This document shows positions 48,378-60,227 of a stretch of 64,000 bases of DNA, piece by piece. Under the pieces are notes generated by a model that was given only the letters and a program-made list of their open reading frames with translations, made no database searches and had not been told where the DNA came from. A program made the position numbers and the translations under genes. The stretch comes from Manduca sexta (taxonomy: Eukaryota > Arthropoda > Insecta > Lepidoptera > Sphingidae): assembly GCF_014839805.1 (NCBI RefSeq), contig NC_051141.1, positions 9,804,777 to 9,868,776 on the forward strand, given 5' to 3'. How positions within the stretch are numbered: the first letter of the stretch is position 1; each line of letters begins with the position of its first letter.

Positions 48378-51300
48378 CCCATTTAATATATTATGTTATG
48401 TAGTTAATCCTTCTTTATATTGATGAAAAAATTAAAAAAATAAATTAACTTTATTTGTAATATAACATTCAAACGCACAACTTGATTTACAAAAGCTCAC
48501 TCACACATAGCGCCACACTGCGTTGCGTGAAGTTTGCTTGCATGCAGTATTTGTTTGTATTTGTAACAGCAGCATAGCATTTCATAATAGACCGTTAAAA
48601 TTGTCGTAAAAGAAATCTAATGGAACGTTTTAAAATTTCATTAAGATTCCAATATCGAGCGTTTTTAAAAAAATATATATCCGTGTCTAAATTCACCGGT
48701 AAATGTGGTGCTAAAACTAAAATTTACTTAAACATCCAAAGATCATTTAAAAGAAAATGTCTACTAATGTGATCCATCCTCGTCATATGTTTTTATTATT
48801 AATTCAATTGCATTTTGTTGCGCATTAACGATGAACTATTTCGGAAATTAGTATAATGTGGTGTCATCTATTATTGGATAGGGTTTAATTGATTACTATT
48901 TAACGCCATCTATCTGCGTTTTACGCTTTTTTCATATTCTATAATATAATATGTTTGCAGTTCCAGAAAAAGGAAATACGGGAGGGGCACAGCACAATGA
49001 CAAGGGCAGAGGCGTTCGATAACAGAACACCATTATTGTAATTCTCTATTCTCGTGGTAGATGGCATTATTATTATTTATTAGATATTTTAAATTTAATA
49101 TATTTAATGTGAGCTAACGTATGAAATGTCTTGTTTCAGTTGGTTTAAAATCAGCCATATTCATTTTGCTATTGGTATATCCTGTATGAATTAAATAGTT
49201 AGGTTAGCTATAAATGATTTCTATTTCTATCTATATTATTTTGTTTCTTCGGGATTTCAGAACGATTAAAATTTTCAGATCTTGCAGTTGAACAAGTACC
49301 TGGAGTCTGTGTAACGCTATAAATTATATATTTTTTATATAGATAATTCTTCAGTTAGATATTATTTCAGGGTATTTCTTTTTTACATAACTTAAATGCT
49401 CAAACCCGATCTACATCACAAAAGTGACTTTGAGAACAACTACTTACAAACCAAATAAAAATTTAACTTTATACAGTATACACGATACAATAAGAAGTCT
49501 TTCGTCAGTAATTAATAAGTTTTTATTTGTATCTAGTTACTTATGTAGTCAGATCTTTTATTGTTCTTTTGAACTACTATGTACTTAGTTCATAAATATT
49601 TTCTTAGGGTTGTACAAAGTCGTAATACAGCGGATAAAACCTTTCCCCTCTTAATTTTTTGTTGTCCCAATGGTAAATTTGAGTGTGAAAGGAATAACTG
49701 ACTGACAACATAAAACGTAAGCTATCACATTCTCGTTGAAATTCAAAAACGCTATTAAATAATTTCAATGCTTCACAGTATATCACAAAATAGTAACCCT
49801 AAATAAATTTAAAATGAAATTATCAAGTTATTCTCTTAAACTTATGTCTTACATGTTTTCATTAATTAATTTATTTCATATGAGTGACTCACAGCTGTCT
49901 AAATAATAAACATAAAAAACTATATTCAATAAGCCTATTAGGAGCCACCACAGATATATTATAATGACTGATGAGGCCTGAAAGTGCACCTCATTTGTTA
50001 TCAGTAAACTTTTTGCATCCGATTTCATTTTGTTTGCAAATTTATCCACACCCAGAATTAAATGTCTAGTACAATTTAAAAAATGTTTCAACGTTTTAGG
50101 GTCCGTGTTAGTGGATGGAGGCATGAAATGAATACCCTCGTGTCGTTCGTCTACGTGAACCCGTGCAGGTTCACACCGACTCACTCCACGATAATAGGTT
50201 TTGTAATTATATTTTAATGGCGACAGAATATTACATTGAAATCCTTAGAAGACTATCGCGTCCACATGAAAGCTCAGTTGTGTATAAATGGTACAGTTAT
50301 AGCGAACCATTACTTGTTTCTACCAGAATATGCTTATTCTTAAATATTGACACAATAATTGAAAATTACAATATAATATTATTATAAGTGAATGAATTAC
50401 AATGATTACAAATGGAAAACGTAACTAATAGATATTACAACTCGTATTTTTCTTAAAATTTTCTATTTTTCTATATTATAACATACTTGAGATACTTATT
50501 AATATAACTTGTATAATATAGCACTAACTTACAATATAAGTTGAGTCAGAATAATATTATATGTCATGTTAAGTAAATATAAATAATATAGATAGGTACT
50601 AAAAACCTATTGAGACAATAAAGAACAATTTGCTTTATTTTCAAAACACGCATTTAATACTTACAATTTTATTTTCAAATAGTTGAGAGTGAATGGCACA
50701 CGTATCTTTGTCACGTTTATTGTATTTTCATGAATTCCGACAGTTCATATATTTTCCAATTCCTTATTGCCTCAAATTAAAAATTACATTAGATATTATA
50801 TGAGCGGATTAACTGTAATGCTCCTATAACTATAAATGTAAATGCACCTAACTTATTTATGACATATAAGTGTGGATAATACAGGTAATATACAATTCCG
50901 CAAGATCCGCGTTCTAACATGAAGATGAAAACTGACAATATCGGACACCACACATGACAAGTGAAATACCAACACTAATTGCTTATGCATCACACTGAAA
51001 CAGGCTCTACAGTGGCACGAAACTACTAGCAGTAAAGAGAAGACTAAATGTCAACATCCAAGCTTCGTACCTAATCTTGCTAACATCACTACTAACTGTA
51101 CGTACGCCTAGCCTACACATGACAGTCCGCACGCCAACAAATCTCAAGGCGCCGCGAGACTGGACATCTAAGAGCCCGTTCAGACAACAAGCGTCAGACG
51201 CGCGCAACGACTGCACGTTCTCGAACGTGAACGTCCAATATACGCGTAGATGTAAACACGTGATTTTTTCTATCGCGCATCGAACACCTCTCATTTAAAC

Positions 51301-51825
51301 GGGATATAAAGAGTGAAATATAGGTGTATCCATTTCTTAAATTATTTACTTCCTTATTATTAAATTCTTATATTTGAATCTAATGGCAGTGGCGGTCAGC
51401 AGTTGCGGGGAGGGATCAAGTCAACCGTCCCCAAGAATCAAACAAAAGATATTTAAAACAACCAAATATTCTTCTGATTACTATTACCTATGAGTCGCGC
51501 TTCGCACATTCGCGATGACACGATGCCGTGATGGAAACGACCGCGTCCTCCTCTCGACTCGGCTACTCCTAAAGTATCATAACCCGATACATACACTACA
51601 GTAATTTATTTATTACCTTATGATTATCATTTCAATGATTTTATATATTTATGTATATTTTTTGACCTAACACTTACATTAAATTTATTCTAATATTAAT
51701 CATATCGAAATGTGGAGATATCAGACAATAAAAGCGCACTACAAATGACATATTACCAAGCGGCAGCAAACTAAAATCCGAACCAATGACCTAGCTAAAA
51801 ATCATTATAAGCAACTAACCAAGGC
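48378..51825. other. intergenic DNA, no gene recognised
   Basis: A patch at 51090-51270 is GC-richer, with several inverted words around cgttctcgaacgtgaacg. It resembles a diverged interspersed repeat rather than an exon: open frames exist on both strands there but none has a recognisable domain. Everything else is AT-rich. Confidence 0.45.
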
Positions 51826-51917
51826 AATGCCTCTCAGTAGTAGTAGTAGTAGTAGAGGAGGCCCGTGCCCAACAGTGGGACAGTATATAATACAGGGCTG
51901 ATATTATTATATAACCA
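51826..51917 (+). mobile_element. SINE-A 3' fragment with (TAG)n expansion
   Basis: ctctcagtagtag... leads into gaggaggcccgtgcccaaca and the ending acagggctgatattatt, the reverse complement of 24717-24790. The single cagtag of the other copy is expanded here to about six TAG units (51836-51855). Confidence 0.75.
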
Positions 51918-53488
51918 AGGCAAACAACTACATTGCCGAGTTCTGTGTCTATGTTCCTACACGTCTTAACAACACCTTTGGGTTTTATAAGCAGTTGGCT
52001 GCGGAATGGCAATGGAATGTACCTTATGTATACTCGTATGTGTTTAATGTTAAGTTAGTACGTTAAGCCTGCTTCAGTGAGAACAGCCGCAACACTCGTA
52101 CATATACCAAACACTCGATATTCTCTACAACCAGACAAGGGTCCGGAAACTACGTGGTTAATATTATATTCAGCCAGATATATCTAAGTATAAATAAGGT
52201 AGATAGTGGGTATTATGTGTTCAGCTAATGTAGATTTAACGCGTTATATAATAAAAAATATATAATGTGTATATGATTCGACAGTAGACTCGTTGCATGT
52301 TGAATTGTCGTTGAATAGCACGTCACATAACACATTGCACGCATTCGATATCGTGGTTCAGCAGACGCGAGAGGCGGCTTATACTTCAACGTAAACTTAT
52401 CGACATTTCATCAAACATGGACACAATTCAATTTAATATAAGTAATATATAAATTTTGAGTACATTCAATCCTAAATCTTAACAATTAATACAATATCAA
52501 AATTTTATGGACTATGAATTATTAATAACATGAAAAAACAGTCTTCCAGGCTTTTTCGTTTATCAAAACTTGTAAAATGTAAATTTGTCATTGTAAAACC
52601 CAGTAAAGTACAAGAATCTCAAAACAGTCTAACGTTACACAACACCCCCGGCCACGCGTGCGAAGCGGCGGTGCTGTCGACAAACAATTTGTCGTTCAAT
52701 TATCTAATTATGATAACCAATATGATTTCTTTTGGTTTTAATTAATCTAATATTTTATAAATTGAATCATATAGTAGTTGACAGCGTAAAGTAGCCAATT
52801 GAATTGAAATATGAGCAAGAGGACCATGTTATTTTCCGAGTATTCACGTTTACAGCGACGGTATTGTTCGGTGATCAGCGACACTCGTGTTTATCGCGAG
52901 TCGAAACGATTTTTCGAGTATGAATGTACTTTGGTCGGTGCTTATTCTTTATAAATAAATTAAAACCGTCTCGTTTGTCTTTTTCTCAGAAGACCACAGC
53001 ACAACACAGTGAACTTATTTCATTTACGTAACGAATCAAATTACTACCCTCACGTACTCCCAATGTCAGTTTATACGTATTAAATCCTTCAGTCGTTTCA
53101 CCGACCAATAAACAATGATGTTCAATATACTGTCAGTGCAATGAGAACTAAACAACCGTAATATGAACAAATCGTTTTAAAGCATAGTAAATTTTATATC
53201 CGTATATGTATGTGTACAATATGTCGTCTACATGAACTGACACAATGCTATTATTACGACACATCAAGCAAAATCTATATTATATTTATAATAATAAAAA
53301 TTAAACACACAATAATTATAAATAAGGACGCATTAGCATCCATGTCAACTGAAAGTACGGGAAAGACAAATGGATTTACGCGCTTATATTTTACAGAACT
53401 ATTACGAGTCTGACTCCTAACTAACGCACAATCAACGTTGTATGTCAATACGCGCAACGCCCGCGACACCTGCGTCCCGCGCCGCGCT
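51918..53488. other. 3' flank of fax and intergenic DNA
   Basis: The fax 3' UTR should run leftward from 53488. No canonical AATAAA is obvious in the first 300 nt on the minus strand. A GC-rich patch at 52640-52685 with a small hairpin (gacaaacaatttgtc) is unassigned. Confidence 0.4.
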
Positions 53489-53563
53489 TTACTTCTCCTT
53501 CTCGTTCTCGTTCTCCTTCTCCTTCTTCTCCTCTGGCTCTTTCTCCATCTCCTTCTCATCACC
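53489..53563 (-). CDS. fax: Failed axon connections, last coding exon
   Basis: The exon follows an acceptor (ataattacag, AG at 53565-53564) and encodes 24 residues before the TAA at 53491-53489. It starts GDEKEMEKEPEEKKEKE and continues as an E/K/N-only tail, the charged C-terminus found in insect Fax. Phase 0 at its start fits the preceding exon only if the donor there is GC (see 53945-54220). The arginine-rich open frame that runs through it in another frame is a shadow. Confidence 0.85.
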   Translation of the reverse strand, partial: GDEKEMEKEPEEKKEKENENEKEK

Positions 53564-53944
53564 CTGTAATTATCATGATTTACATTAAATATCAAGTGTT
53601 TGCCATTTGCACATTGTCAAGTGCGGATATCATATCATATCGGATATCAAGATGATCACATTTGTCGCTGGTCTCTAAAATATAATACCCAAAAACATTA
53701 GGTAGGTAACCTGCCCACACTTACCCGGCTTTTTTGCATTGCAAACCCCTTTTATTTCCCGTTTTAAAATCGTTATTTATCAAATCATGACTCTACATAA
53801 AGAGGAAGAGGTTGTTTCAATCGATCTGCATTCAACCTATTTTCAGCGTGTGGGTTTCACACTGTTTATATATTGTACGATATTACAATGTCACATTTAC
53901 ATACGCGATATATAATATCAAGTGAAGTATTTCTTAATACTCGC

Positions 53945-54220
53945 CTTGCCCTTCTCTGGTTCGTCAGGCAGCGGCTGCTTCTCAGCGGGGCCGGTGCCCT
54001 CCTTCGTCTCCTTTACCTCCTTCACTGGCTTAGGCAGATGGGAATTCAAGTCGAGGGTGGTGCAGATGTCGTCCCAGTCGAGGAAGGCGCGCTCCTTGAT
54101 GCGCGACACTAGCCCCACTAGGTTGGGGAACGACTCGTTCATAACGTCACGCAGCGGGTGTTCCACTTCCTTGTCGATGAAGTGCAGTTGCGCAAGGTTC
54201 GAGAATGCAACCACATCCAG
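53945..54220 (-). CDS. fax: Failed axon connections, penultimate exon (GST C-terminal-like domain)
   Basis: This 92-codon exon runs from the acceptor tttttgacag (AG at 54222-54221). It reads LDVVAFSNLAQLHFIDKEV, then HPLRDVMNESFPNLVGLVSR, FLDWDDICTTLDLNSHLPKP and a lysine/glutamate-rich linker ending EPEKGK. The LDVVAF...LAQL and DWD(D/E)IC wording is characteristic of Fax, a GST/metaxin-like fold protein found genetically as a partner of Abl kinase in Drosophila axon development. The exon boundary that keeps the frame into the last exon is AAG|gcgagt (53945/53944), a GC donor. Reading on instead gives a stop 5 codons later (SIKKYFT), and the nearby gtatta donor would shift the frame and end at once. 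Confidence 0.88.
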
Positions 54221-54472
54221 CTGTCAAAAACAGTAATCTTTTTTTAATGCCTGTACATTATGATTGCTTGTTACTAATTTGTAGTTAAATAGAATACTAC
54301 TGTTTTCTAATTCAACGCGAAACTACTTCAGTTAGTAAAAGGCGAAGCAAAAATGTGTTAATTAAAGCAGCATGTTCTACAAAAAGCTTAAATTAGAAGT
54401 TGTTAATCAAGTTACGCCCTTCACTTACTGATATTGCAATTAAAATATTTTTAACGAAAGGGATATACTTAC

Positions 54473-54610
54473 TAGAGTCGGCTCATCACCAAAGAAAAAT
54501 GGTCTATCAGCAAGCAAATCCGAGAGCACGCGCAAGTCATTTTTGCCAAATTCAATGATTTCATCCTGGCTGTGAACGCCAATGCCATGCGCCTTAGCTT
54601 TCTTCATTCC
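54473..54610 (-). CDS. fax: Failed axon connections, internal exon
   Basis: The exon spans 46 codons between the acceptor attttag (54612-54611) and the donor gtaagt (54472). It reads GMKKAKAHGIGVHSQDEI, then FGKNDLRVLSDLLADRP and FFFGDEPTL. AHGIGVH, the FGKxDLxVLS helix and PFFFGDEPT are Fax signatures; the last is the usual approach to the GST C-terminal helical domain. Phase is 0 at both ends. Only 17 bp before the acceptor begins the target duplication of a SINE-B insertion (54640-54905). Confidence 0.92.
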
Positions 54611-54639
54611 CTAAAATAAATTCAAGATATAAGAAATTT

Positions 54640-54905
54640 GCTGACTGCCTCGGTGGCGTAGTTGTATTCCACGTCCGGTACAATAGCGCTCTGAGGTCCT
54701 GGGTTCGAATCCCGGGTCGGGCAAAGTGATATTTGGGTTTTTCTGCTCGGTATCAGCCCGGAGTCTGGAATTTGTGCCCGATATGCCGATAGGCTCGCCC
54801 CCTATCACATCATGGGACGGAACATACTTGGCGAAAAGTGGGTGCCCTAGTTGCGCCTCTGCATACCCCTTCGGGGATAAAATGCGTGATGTTATGTTAT
54901 GTATG
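54640..54905 (+). mobile_element. SINE-B, full-length with 12-bp target duplication, inside a fax intron
   Basis: The direct repeat tataagaaattt flanks it at 54628-54639 and 54906-54917. The head has cggtggcgtagttgtattcc (A-box region) and gggttcgaatcccggg (intact B box); the body has gctcggtatcagcccgga and tgccctagttgcgcctc; the end is tgatgttatgttatgta. The good match to box consensus and intact duplication suggest a fairly recent insertion. It lies antisense to fax. Confidence 0.9.
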
Positions 54906-55449
54906 TATAAGAAATTTTTCACGGAATTTGCGTATATCGTAGGCTAACCATCCCACTACTCTATTCCATTCTATTTTTTATATTCCATCAATTGCAACCA
55001 TACACATAGCTACATATCACTATAAGTTTGAACGATAAATGTATAAATTAAATCATCCCCTCCCCCTCCGCCCCCCACACACACACCAACCTACTACACT
55101 ACGCCTATGATTAAAATAATACACAAGTATCCGCTGACTAACATGGACTGAAGGATAAATTACTAAAATTAATTTTGATGTGGATTTTGTATCATTAAGA
55201 TTTTTAGGTCAGGTATTTGTATTTCATAAATATCTTATTACACTTCCATGACGACGTCGACTTATGAGCTAAAGCAGCAATTCAATTATCACTTCACTGA
55301 TTATACATGACGAGCTCGAAGCTAGACCACAAATTACGGTTCTATTGCCTCCAGATTGGGCCACGTAATTCATTACATTAAACGTAGCAAGAAACCGTGG
55401 ACGCCGCTGAACGCAACCACTTTTAAATTATAATTCGCAAATGCCTTAC

Positions 55450-55652
55450 CTTGCGCCCATAGGTAAACTTGTAGCAGAAGTTAAGTATGGAATTAGGCAG
55501 ACGCGTATTGAGAGCATTCTGCAGGTTAAGCTGATATCCCTTGATGACGCTGTCGGGGTACTTGGCACGCCACCACAGAATCACCCACGAGAGATGGTTT
55601 TCGATCATAGAGATCATGGCGTGCGATATCACTCGCTGCTCCGGAGATAGGG
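55450..55652 (-). CDS. fax: Failed axon connections, internal exon
   Basis: The 203-nt exon lies between the acceptor ttactcgcag (AG at 55654-55653) and the donor gtaagg (55449-55448). It reads LSPEQRVISHAMISMIENHL, then WVILWWRAKYPDSVIKGYQL, and LPNSILNFCYKFTYGRK. The AxxxMxENHLxW, WRAKYP and RLPNSILNF blocks are conserved in Fax homologues. It starts in phase 1, completing the codon opened by the G at 56110, and ends in phase 0. Confidence 0.93.
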
Positions 55653-56109
55653 CTGCGAGTAAGGACAAACGATAAAGTGAAGCCCAGCCCTTCTGTCATT
55701 ATTCGTGTGCACATGCGCAACGTCCCATTAATATCTAGGATACTAGGACTCGCAGGTCACCTAGATCTATGCAGTTAAAAATAGCCATAGCAAGCCAGGT
55801 ATTTCAGTTTATCAAATCGATAGGTTTCGGATACATTTGATTTTAAATGTGGCAGCTACGTAGGCATGAAACTTGGTAGTAGCACGCTACTATACTTAAT
55901 TATTAAAGCTGCAAACGTAGAAAACACTGTATTGAAGCTTTCTTATTATATTCGTTAAGTTGTTACTAACATAACTTATGCTAATAACAAGCCTCTTACT
56001 ACAAAGGGTATAAAATTACATTGTAATAATACGCTTGTCTCGCGATTGCGTTATAGTGAAGCGTGACACTAATATGATATAATAAGGTAAAATAAAATAT
56101 AAGGCTCAC

Positions 56110-56245
56110 CGGCATCGAGATCTTTGTTATATTTCTCCGAAAGCTCCTTGATAATGAACGTGCTGTCAGCTATTTCTTCGCCATTCAGTTCCACAAACGG
56201 TAATTGGCCCTTCTTGGAACGGTATTTCGCTCGGTGGTCAACATT
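56110..56245 (-). CDS. fax: Failed axon connections, first exon seen here (thioredoxin-like N-domain)
   Basis: This is a 136-nt exon after the acceptor ttgttcacag (AG at 56247-56246) and before the donor gtgagc (56109). It reads NVDHRAKYRSKKGQLPFVEL, then NGEEIADSTFIIKELSEKY and NKDLDA. RSKKGQLPF(V/I)ELNGEEIADS is the most recognisable Fax stretch and corresponds to the beta3-beta4 part of a GST N-domain. Being an internal exon, it needs an upstream exon carrying the VVYLYQF...SPYCLK-type start; I could not find one between 56246 and 64000, so that part should lie further right. The ATG at 56278 is in the intron and is not a start. Confidence 0.93.
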
Positions 56246-58566
56246 CTGTGAACAATAAACGTATTGACTGTATTCCATGACAAATATTTCCCACTTGTTA
56301 TATCTAAGTCTAAATAAACAACTATCATAATTAGTGGCTCAACCAACTGATACTTCGAATTGCTGCTACTCAAATTTATGTGCCTTCGTAACGTTATTAT
56401 CATAGTCACATACGCTTAGGCGCATAAAGTCAGCAGCAATCATGTATAATCGTCTTTATATTTATATAAGTACTTATACCAGAAAGAAAGCAAAAGGGTA
56501 AGTAGGTCATCTGAAAGTAAGTGATCACCGACGGCTATGAAGGCATTCACAATGTCAGAGAAATGGAAGCTACGTGGAGTGAATAAGAATGGAGTGTCTC
56601 GAATCCGGCTAGTATCTCACATCGTCTCCTAAAATCAGTAGGTAATTCAATTGTTTTGCACAGCTTTTCAAGTTAGTGCCTTTGCATATAAACCGTCAGA
56701 GAAAAAAAACAACATACAAAACAAGTTCAAGATTTTGGCACCCACGGCAATGCATCTTCACTTTGTATGGCTTGATGAAGCGACTTCCTTATAGGGGCAC
56801 ACGTCTACTTATAAATGATTTTACGAAAATCTGCTTTTAAAGGGGTGAAGAATTGTCAGGTTGTATGGAAGTAACAATAAAATAATACAAAAAGGTGAAA
56901 TCAAAGTAAAATGATGTCAAGAAAGTAATGGAAGTTGAGATTTGATAGATGAAATATATTTTTATTATAATTATCTTTCCCCTAAAACTATTTATAATGG
57001 TCCTAAAGTATTGAATGTAGACTAAGCATGTGCCTGGATGGCATATGCGACGATATAACAAGAACATTGTCGTCAAGTTTCTTGCTAGATTTCTCGAGTA
57101 CACGAGTCCATCTGGGCAACTACTACCACAACATTGTCAATTTCTATCGCTAAACATCAGCTGATGTGTTATGGTTGGAAGGACATTCTAGCATCAAATT
57201 TAAAGCTCAGGATAACCTTTGCCTAGGACCGTAAAAATAACCATTAACACTCTTTCCGTTGAACAAAGAATATCCAGGCATAGTCGCAAGTATAAGTAAC
57301 ATTATAATAAATGCTAATAACTTTGGTAACCCGCTCCAAACACTGCGTGAAGTGCTGATCAAAATTGGGCAGTCTTTATAAAAGATGTGTCATATAATTC
57401 GCACAGGTTCATGCCCGAGAGTATCCACCCACCATCTAATCGAAATTGGAGTCCATATAGTTAAGGCTGATATTACATTTAAAAATAAAACAGTAGGTAA
57501 TGAATGCTCTTATGATATATTTGGGCTAATGTTCAATACGCTGACTCTACCTCACATTTTTCTTTACGTCCAATACTACTCAAAAAAGCTCTTCTTCTAG
57601 CTTAAGATACCTTTATAGTTTTTTATACTGGTTAAGTACATAGTGTGATATTTTTCTGGGATAGTCTTACACGCAGGCAGAACTCAAGCAACCTCCAACA
57701 TCTACATACCATTATTTGCCTTTAAAATCATATTTTAAACAGTTCATTACAAAGACCCCAAAATATTTTAATGACTGTATAGGGAATAATATTATATCAT
57801 TTTTATTTATTAACTTTTCGTGACAAAAGGAATTTACGAGACATAACTATTTAGCACAACATATGTATATGGAAATAGGCTTCTATATCGTCCCCTGTTT
57901 ACTAAACAACATACCTACGTTTCCACTATAATTAGATAAATTACTGTCGGATATCAATTAAACCTTGGTTTCTTCTATATCATGTTCGACTATGGTAAAA
58001 CGTGCTATTTTGATATAAATCATGATAAACTTGAATATCTTCTGAATTAATATTGCATGTAGTTTCGCTGTAAATATACCCTGACGCATGATCATGCAAG
58101 TAGCGAAGACCGAGGCACTCCCATACGTACTGTACTAAAAGTAATACGTTAAGACGGACCAGTATATTTCAGTAGGCCAAGGGAAATCAACGAGGACGTG
58201 TAGTAACTTAAAGCAAGTAATGGGGGCAGGAGAGGTCACTTGTTTCTGTCTGTACAAGTTGATCGATATGGGTGTTGCAGTGCTCAGACACCCTGTCCTT
58301 ATCATCATATACAGGGTTGTTACTAGATATCGCTGTGTCATACCAGCTGGGAATAATAAGGTACAACTAATACGTGGTTTCCAGAAACGATCACCGTAGA
58401 AGAAAGCAATAGAAAATAATGAAGTTCTCTGATTTAGTTACATATAAAATTTTGTAACTTCAGTAGGCAGGATTAATATGTGATTTTTCATAATTCAGAA
58501 AGGGTTTAAGCTATACTTTCTATTGATTCCGTTGCATCACATAACATTGGTTTAAAAATATAATCT
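56246..58566. other. probable fax intron, nothing recognised
   Basis: AT-rich with no supported exon. A moderately GC-rich patch at 58090-58350 (cagggttgttactagatatc) looks repeat-like but has no second copy in the window. Confidence 0.45.
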
Positions 58567-58685
58567 TCTATACTTATAATAAATCTGTAGAGAGGTCAAT
58601 TCTGTACATGAAATATATTTCCAAAATAACTATCAGGGGGTGATTAGGGATCGATACTGATGCCAAAAATGCAATTAGTAAAATT

Positions 58686-58718
<33 letters not shown>

Positions 58719-59400
58719 ATAACCGTTATAGAAACAAAAACTACTCGACGGATTTTAACGAAACTTGGTACAATTATTTGTCATACTCTTCATCACGCTA
58801 CAATTAATAGGAGCAGATCAGTGAAGGGAAATGTTGGGAAGACGGGAGAAGTTACTCCATTTTTTAAGCTTCCGTCGCGTGTGCAGCCTTAATGGTTAAA
58901 GCTACACAGAAATCATGTATGACGGAAATGTTCTCCTTAAAATCATGTAAAAAATTTCCCACGACAGCATATGTCTATCTTTTATGGTTGACTAACAATA
59001 ACACATGTAACTCCCGATAGCTTAGCAGTTCGAAGCTTTCTCATTATATTTGTCTACTCTTACGCTTATAACACTCTCAGTAATCCCTAATTAAAAAAGT
59101 TGACATTATTAAATACTCCATAAAAAATAATCATAGAAATTGTTATAGAAACACCAATGTTATACATGAAATACGCTAATAATAAGCCATCACGCGTGAA
59201 TACTGAATCATGCTATAAGGATTATTTTTGTAATATATATATATAAGGTCGCGAACGCACAGGCAGGCGGCTTGCTTGGCACCTAGAGGCTAGCGGATCA
59301 CGTAGCGAGTAGCTTCGTTAAACGAACATTCTCGAACGCTCGCGACCGGCTCCATTTTTGAAGTCCGAAATCCACGCGGGCGAAGCTGCAGGCGGAAGGC
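58567..59400 (+). mobile_element. Helitron-like element, nearly full-length
   Basis: It starts tctatacttataataaatct and runs to a slightly altered 3' end (gcaggcggaagg instead of gcgggcggaagctag). It carries (GTCT)n at 58688-58720 and the 101-bp inverted-repeat-bounded module at 59247-59347 (left arm ggtcgcgaacg, right arm one mismatch). The sequence is very close to the reverse complement of 38581-39444, with a deletion of about 24 bp after catactc (58790). Confidence 0.8.
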
Positions 59401-59589
59401 ATATAAATATATCCTGAAAGGGACATATTCGCGACCGGAGCCGCGAGTGAAAGCTGGTTGATTACAAATATCAATGCAACAGATATTCTAAAAATATACC
59501 ACAGTAAGATATTTTTAGTCGTAATGTGATAAGCTCAAAAACGTATGCAGTTATCAACCATTACCATGAATTAGATTTATGATATAAAT

Positions 59590-59900
59590 CATACTAGCCC
59601 TTTATTACTTAGTAATATGCACTGTTGAGTACGGGTCTTCTTTACTTAGGCCTATGTCCAGCACTGCCCTAAGGCAGTGCTGGACATAGGCAGGAGTTCC
59701 AGGAGTTCCAGGAGTTCCAGGAGTTTGGAAGGTATGTGAAGTCTGTAAGTCTGCTCTAAAGCAGACTTACAGACTTCACATACCTTCCAAACTCTTATGG
59801 TGAAATTTTAGTTATGTAAGTTTGTTCGCAATGTTTTTCTTCACTGTTGTGATAGTATTGTCTTTGCGATAAATCACGTTGTAATGGAATAACGTACATT
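59590..59900 (-). mobile_element. SINE-A copy rearranged by fold-backs
   Basis: On the plus strand the segments actagccctttatta, cactgttgagtacgggtctt, taggcctatgtcc, gcagacttacagacttcac and gcaatgtttttcttcactgt follow the order of the reverse SINE-A copy at 24717-25041 (minus orientation). The middle is interrupted by an 87-bp insertion (counting one CTAA) made of reverse complements of its own flanks; see 59651-59794. Confidence 0.65.
59651..59794. repeat. two perfect fold-backs sharing a CTAA loop, joined by 9-bp repeats
   Basis: The first hairpin has 18-bp arms (59651-59668 and 59673-59690) around ctaa. The second has 35-bp arms (59721-59755 and 59760-59794) also around ctaa. Between them is caggagttcc repeated with a 9-bp period (59691-59720). 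All arm bases pair. Confidence 0.95.
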
Positions 59901-60227
59901 GTACACATGCGTACTATTTTCTATAGAAAATAGACTTTATTATACCAGCATAATATTCATATTAAATTTATAAACAACTGCAAGATTCTCAGCTTTCTTT
60001 ACAAAAAGCAAATTTAGATAACTTCATGAATGCCAAAATGGCATAAAACCAAATAATTTGAAAACACCAAACTCGAAGCTCACTATCGGTACTTTAATTT
60101 AGTTCTTTAATAGCTGGGCCCGAAAAAATAAATTATCGATTAAACTATTAGTTAAAATACATAATATATTCTATTATCATATTTCGTTTATTCCCATGTG
60201 ACAACAAAAAATTGTAAACCATAATAA

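Noticed and set aside
53275..53595. Arginine-rich open frame on the minus strand
   Set aside because: It is the fax last exon read in the wrong frame; the in-frame reading gives the charged Fax tail and stop.
56069..56278. Open frame starting at an ATG upstream of the fax exon as a complete gene start
   Set aside because: The ATG precedes a good splice acceptor and the following residues (YSQYVYCSQ) do not match Fax; it is intronic read-through.
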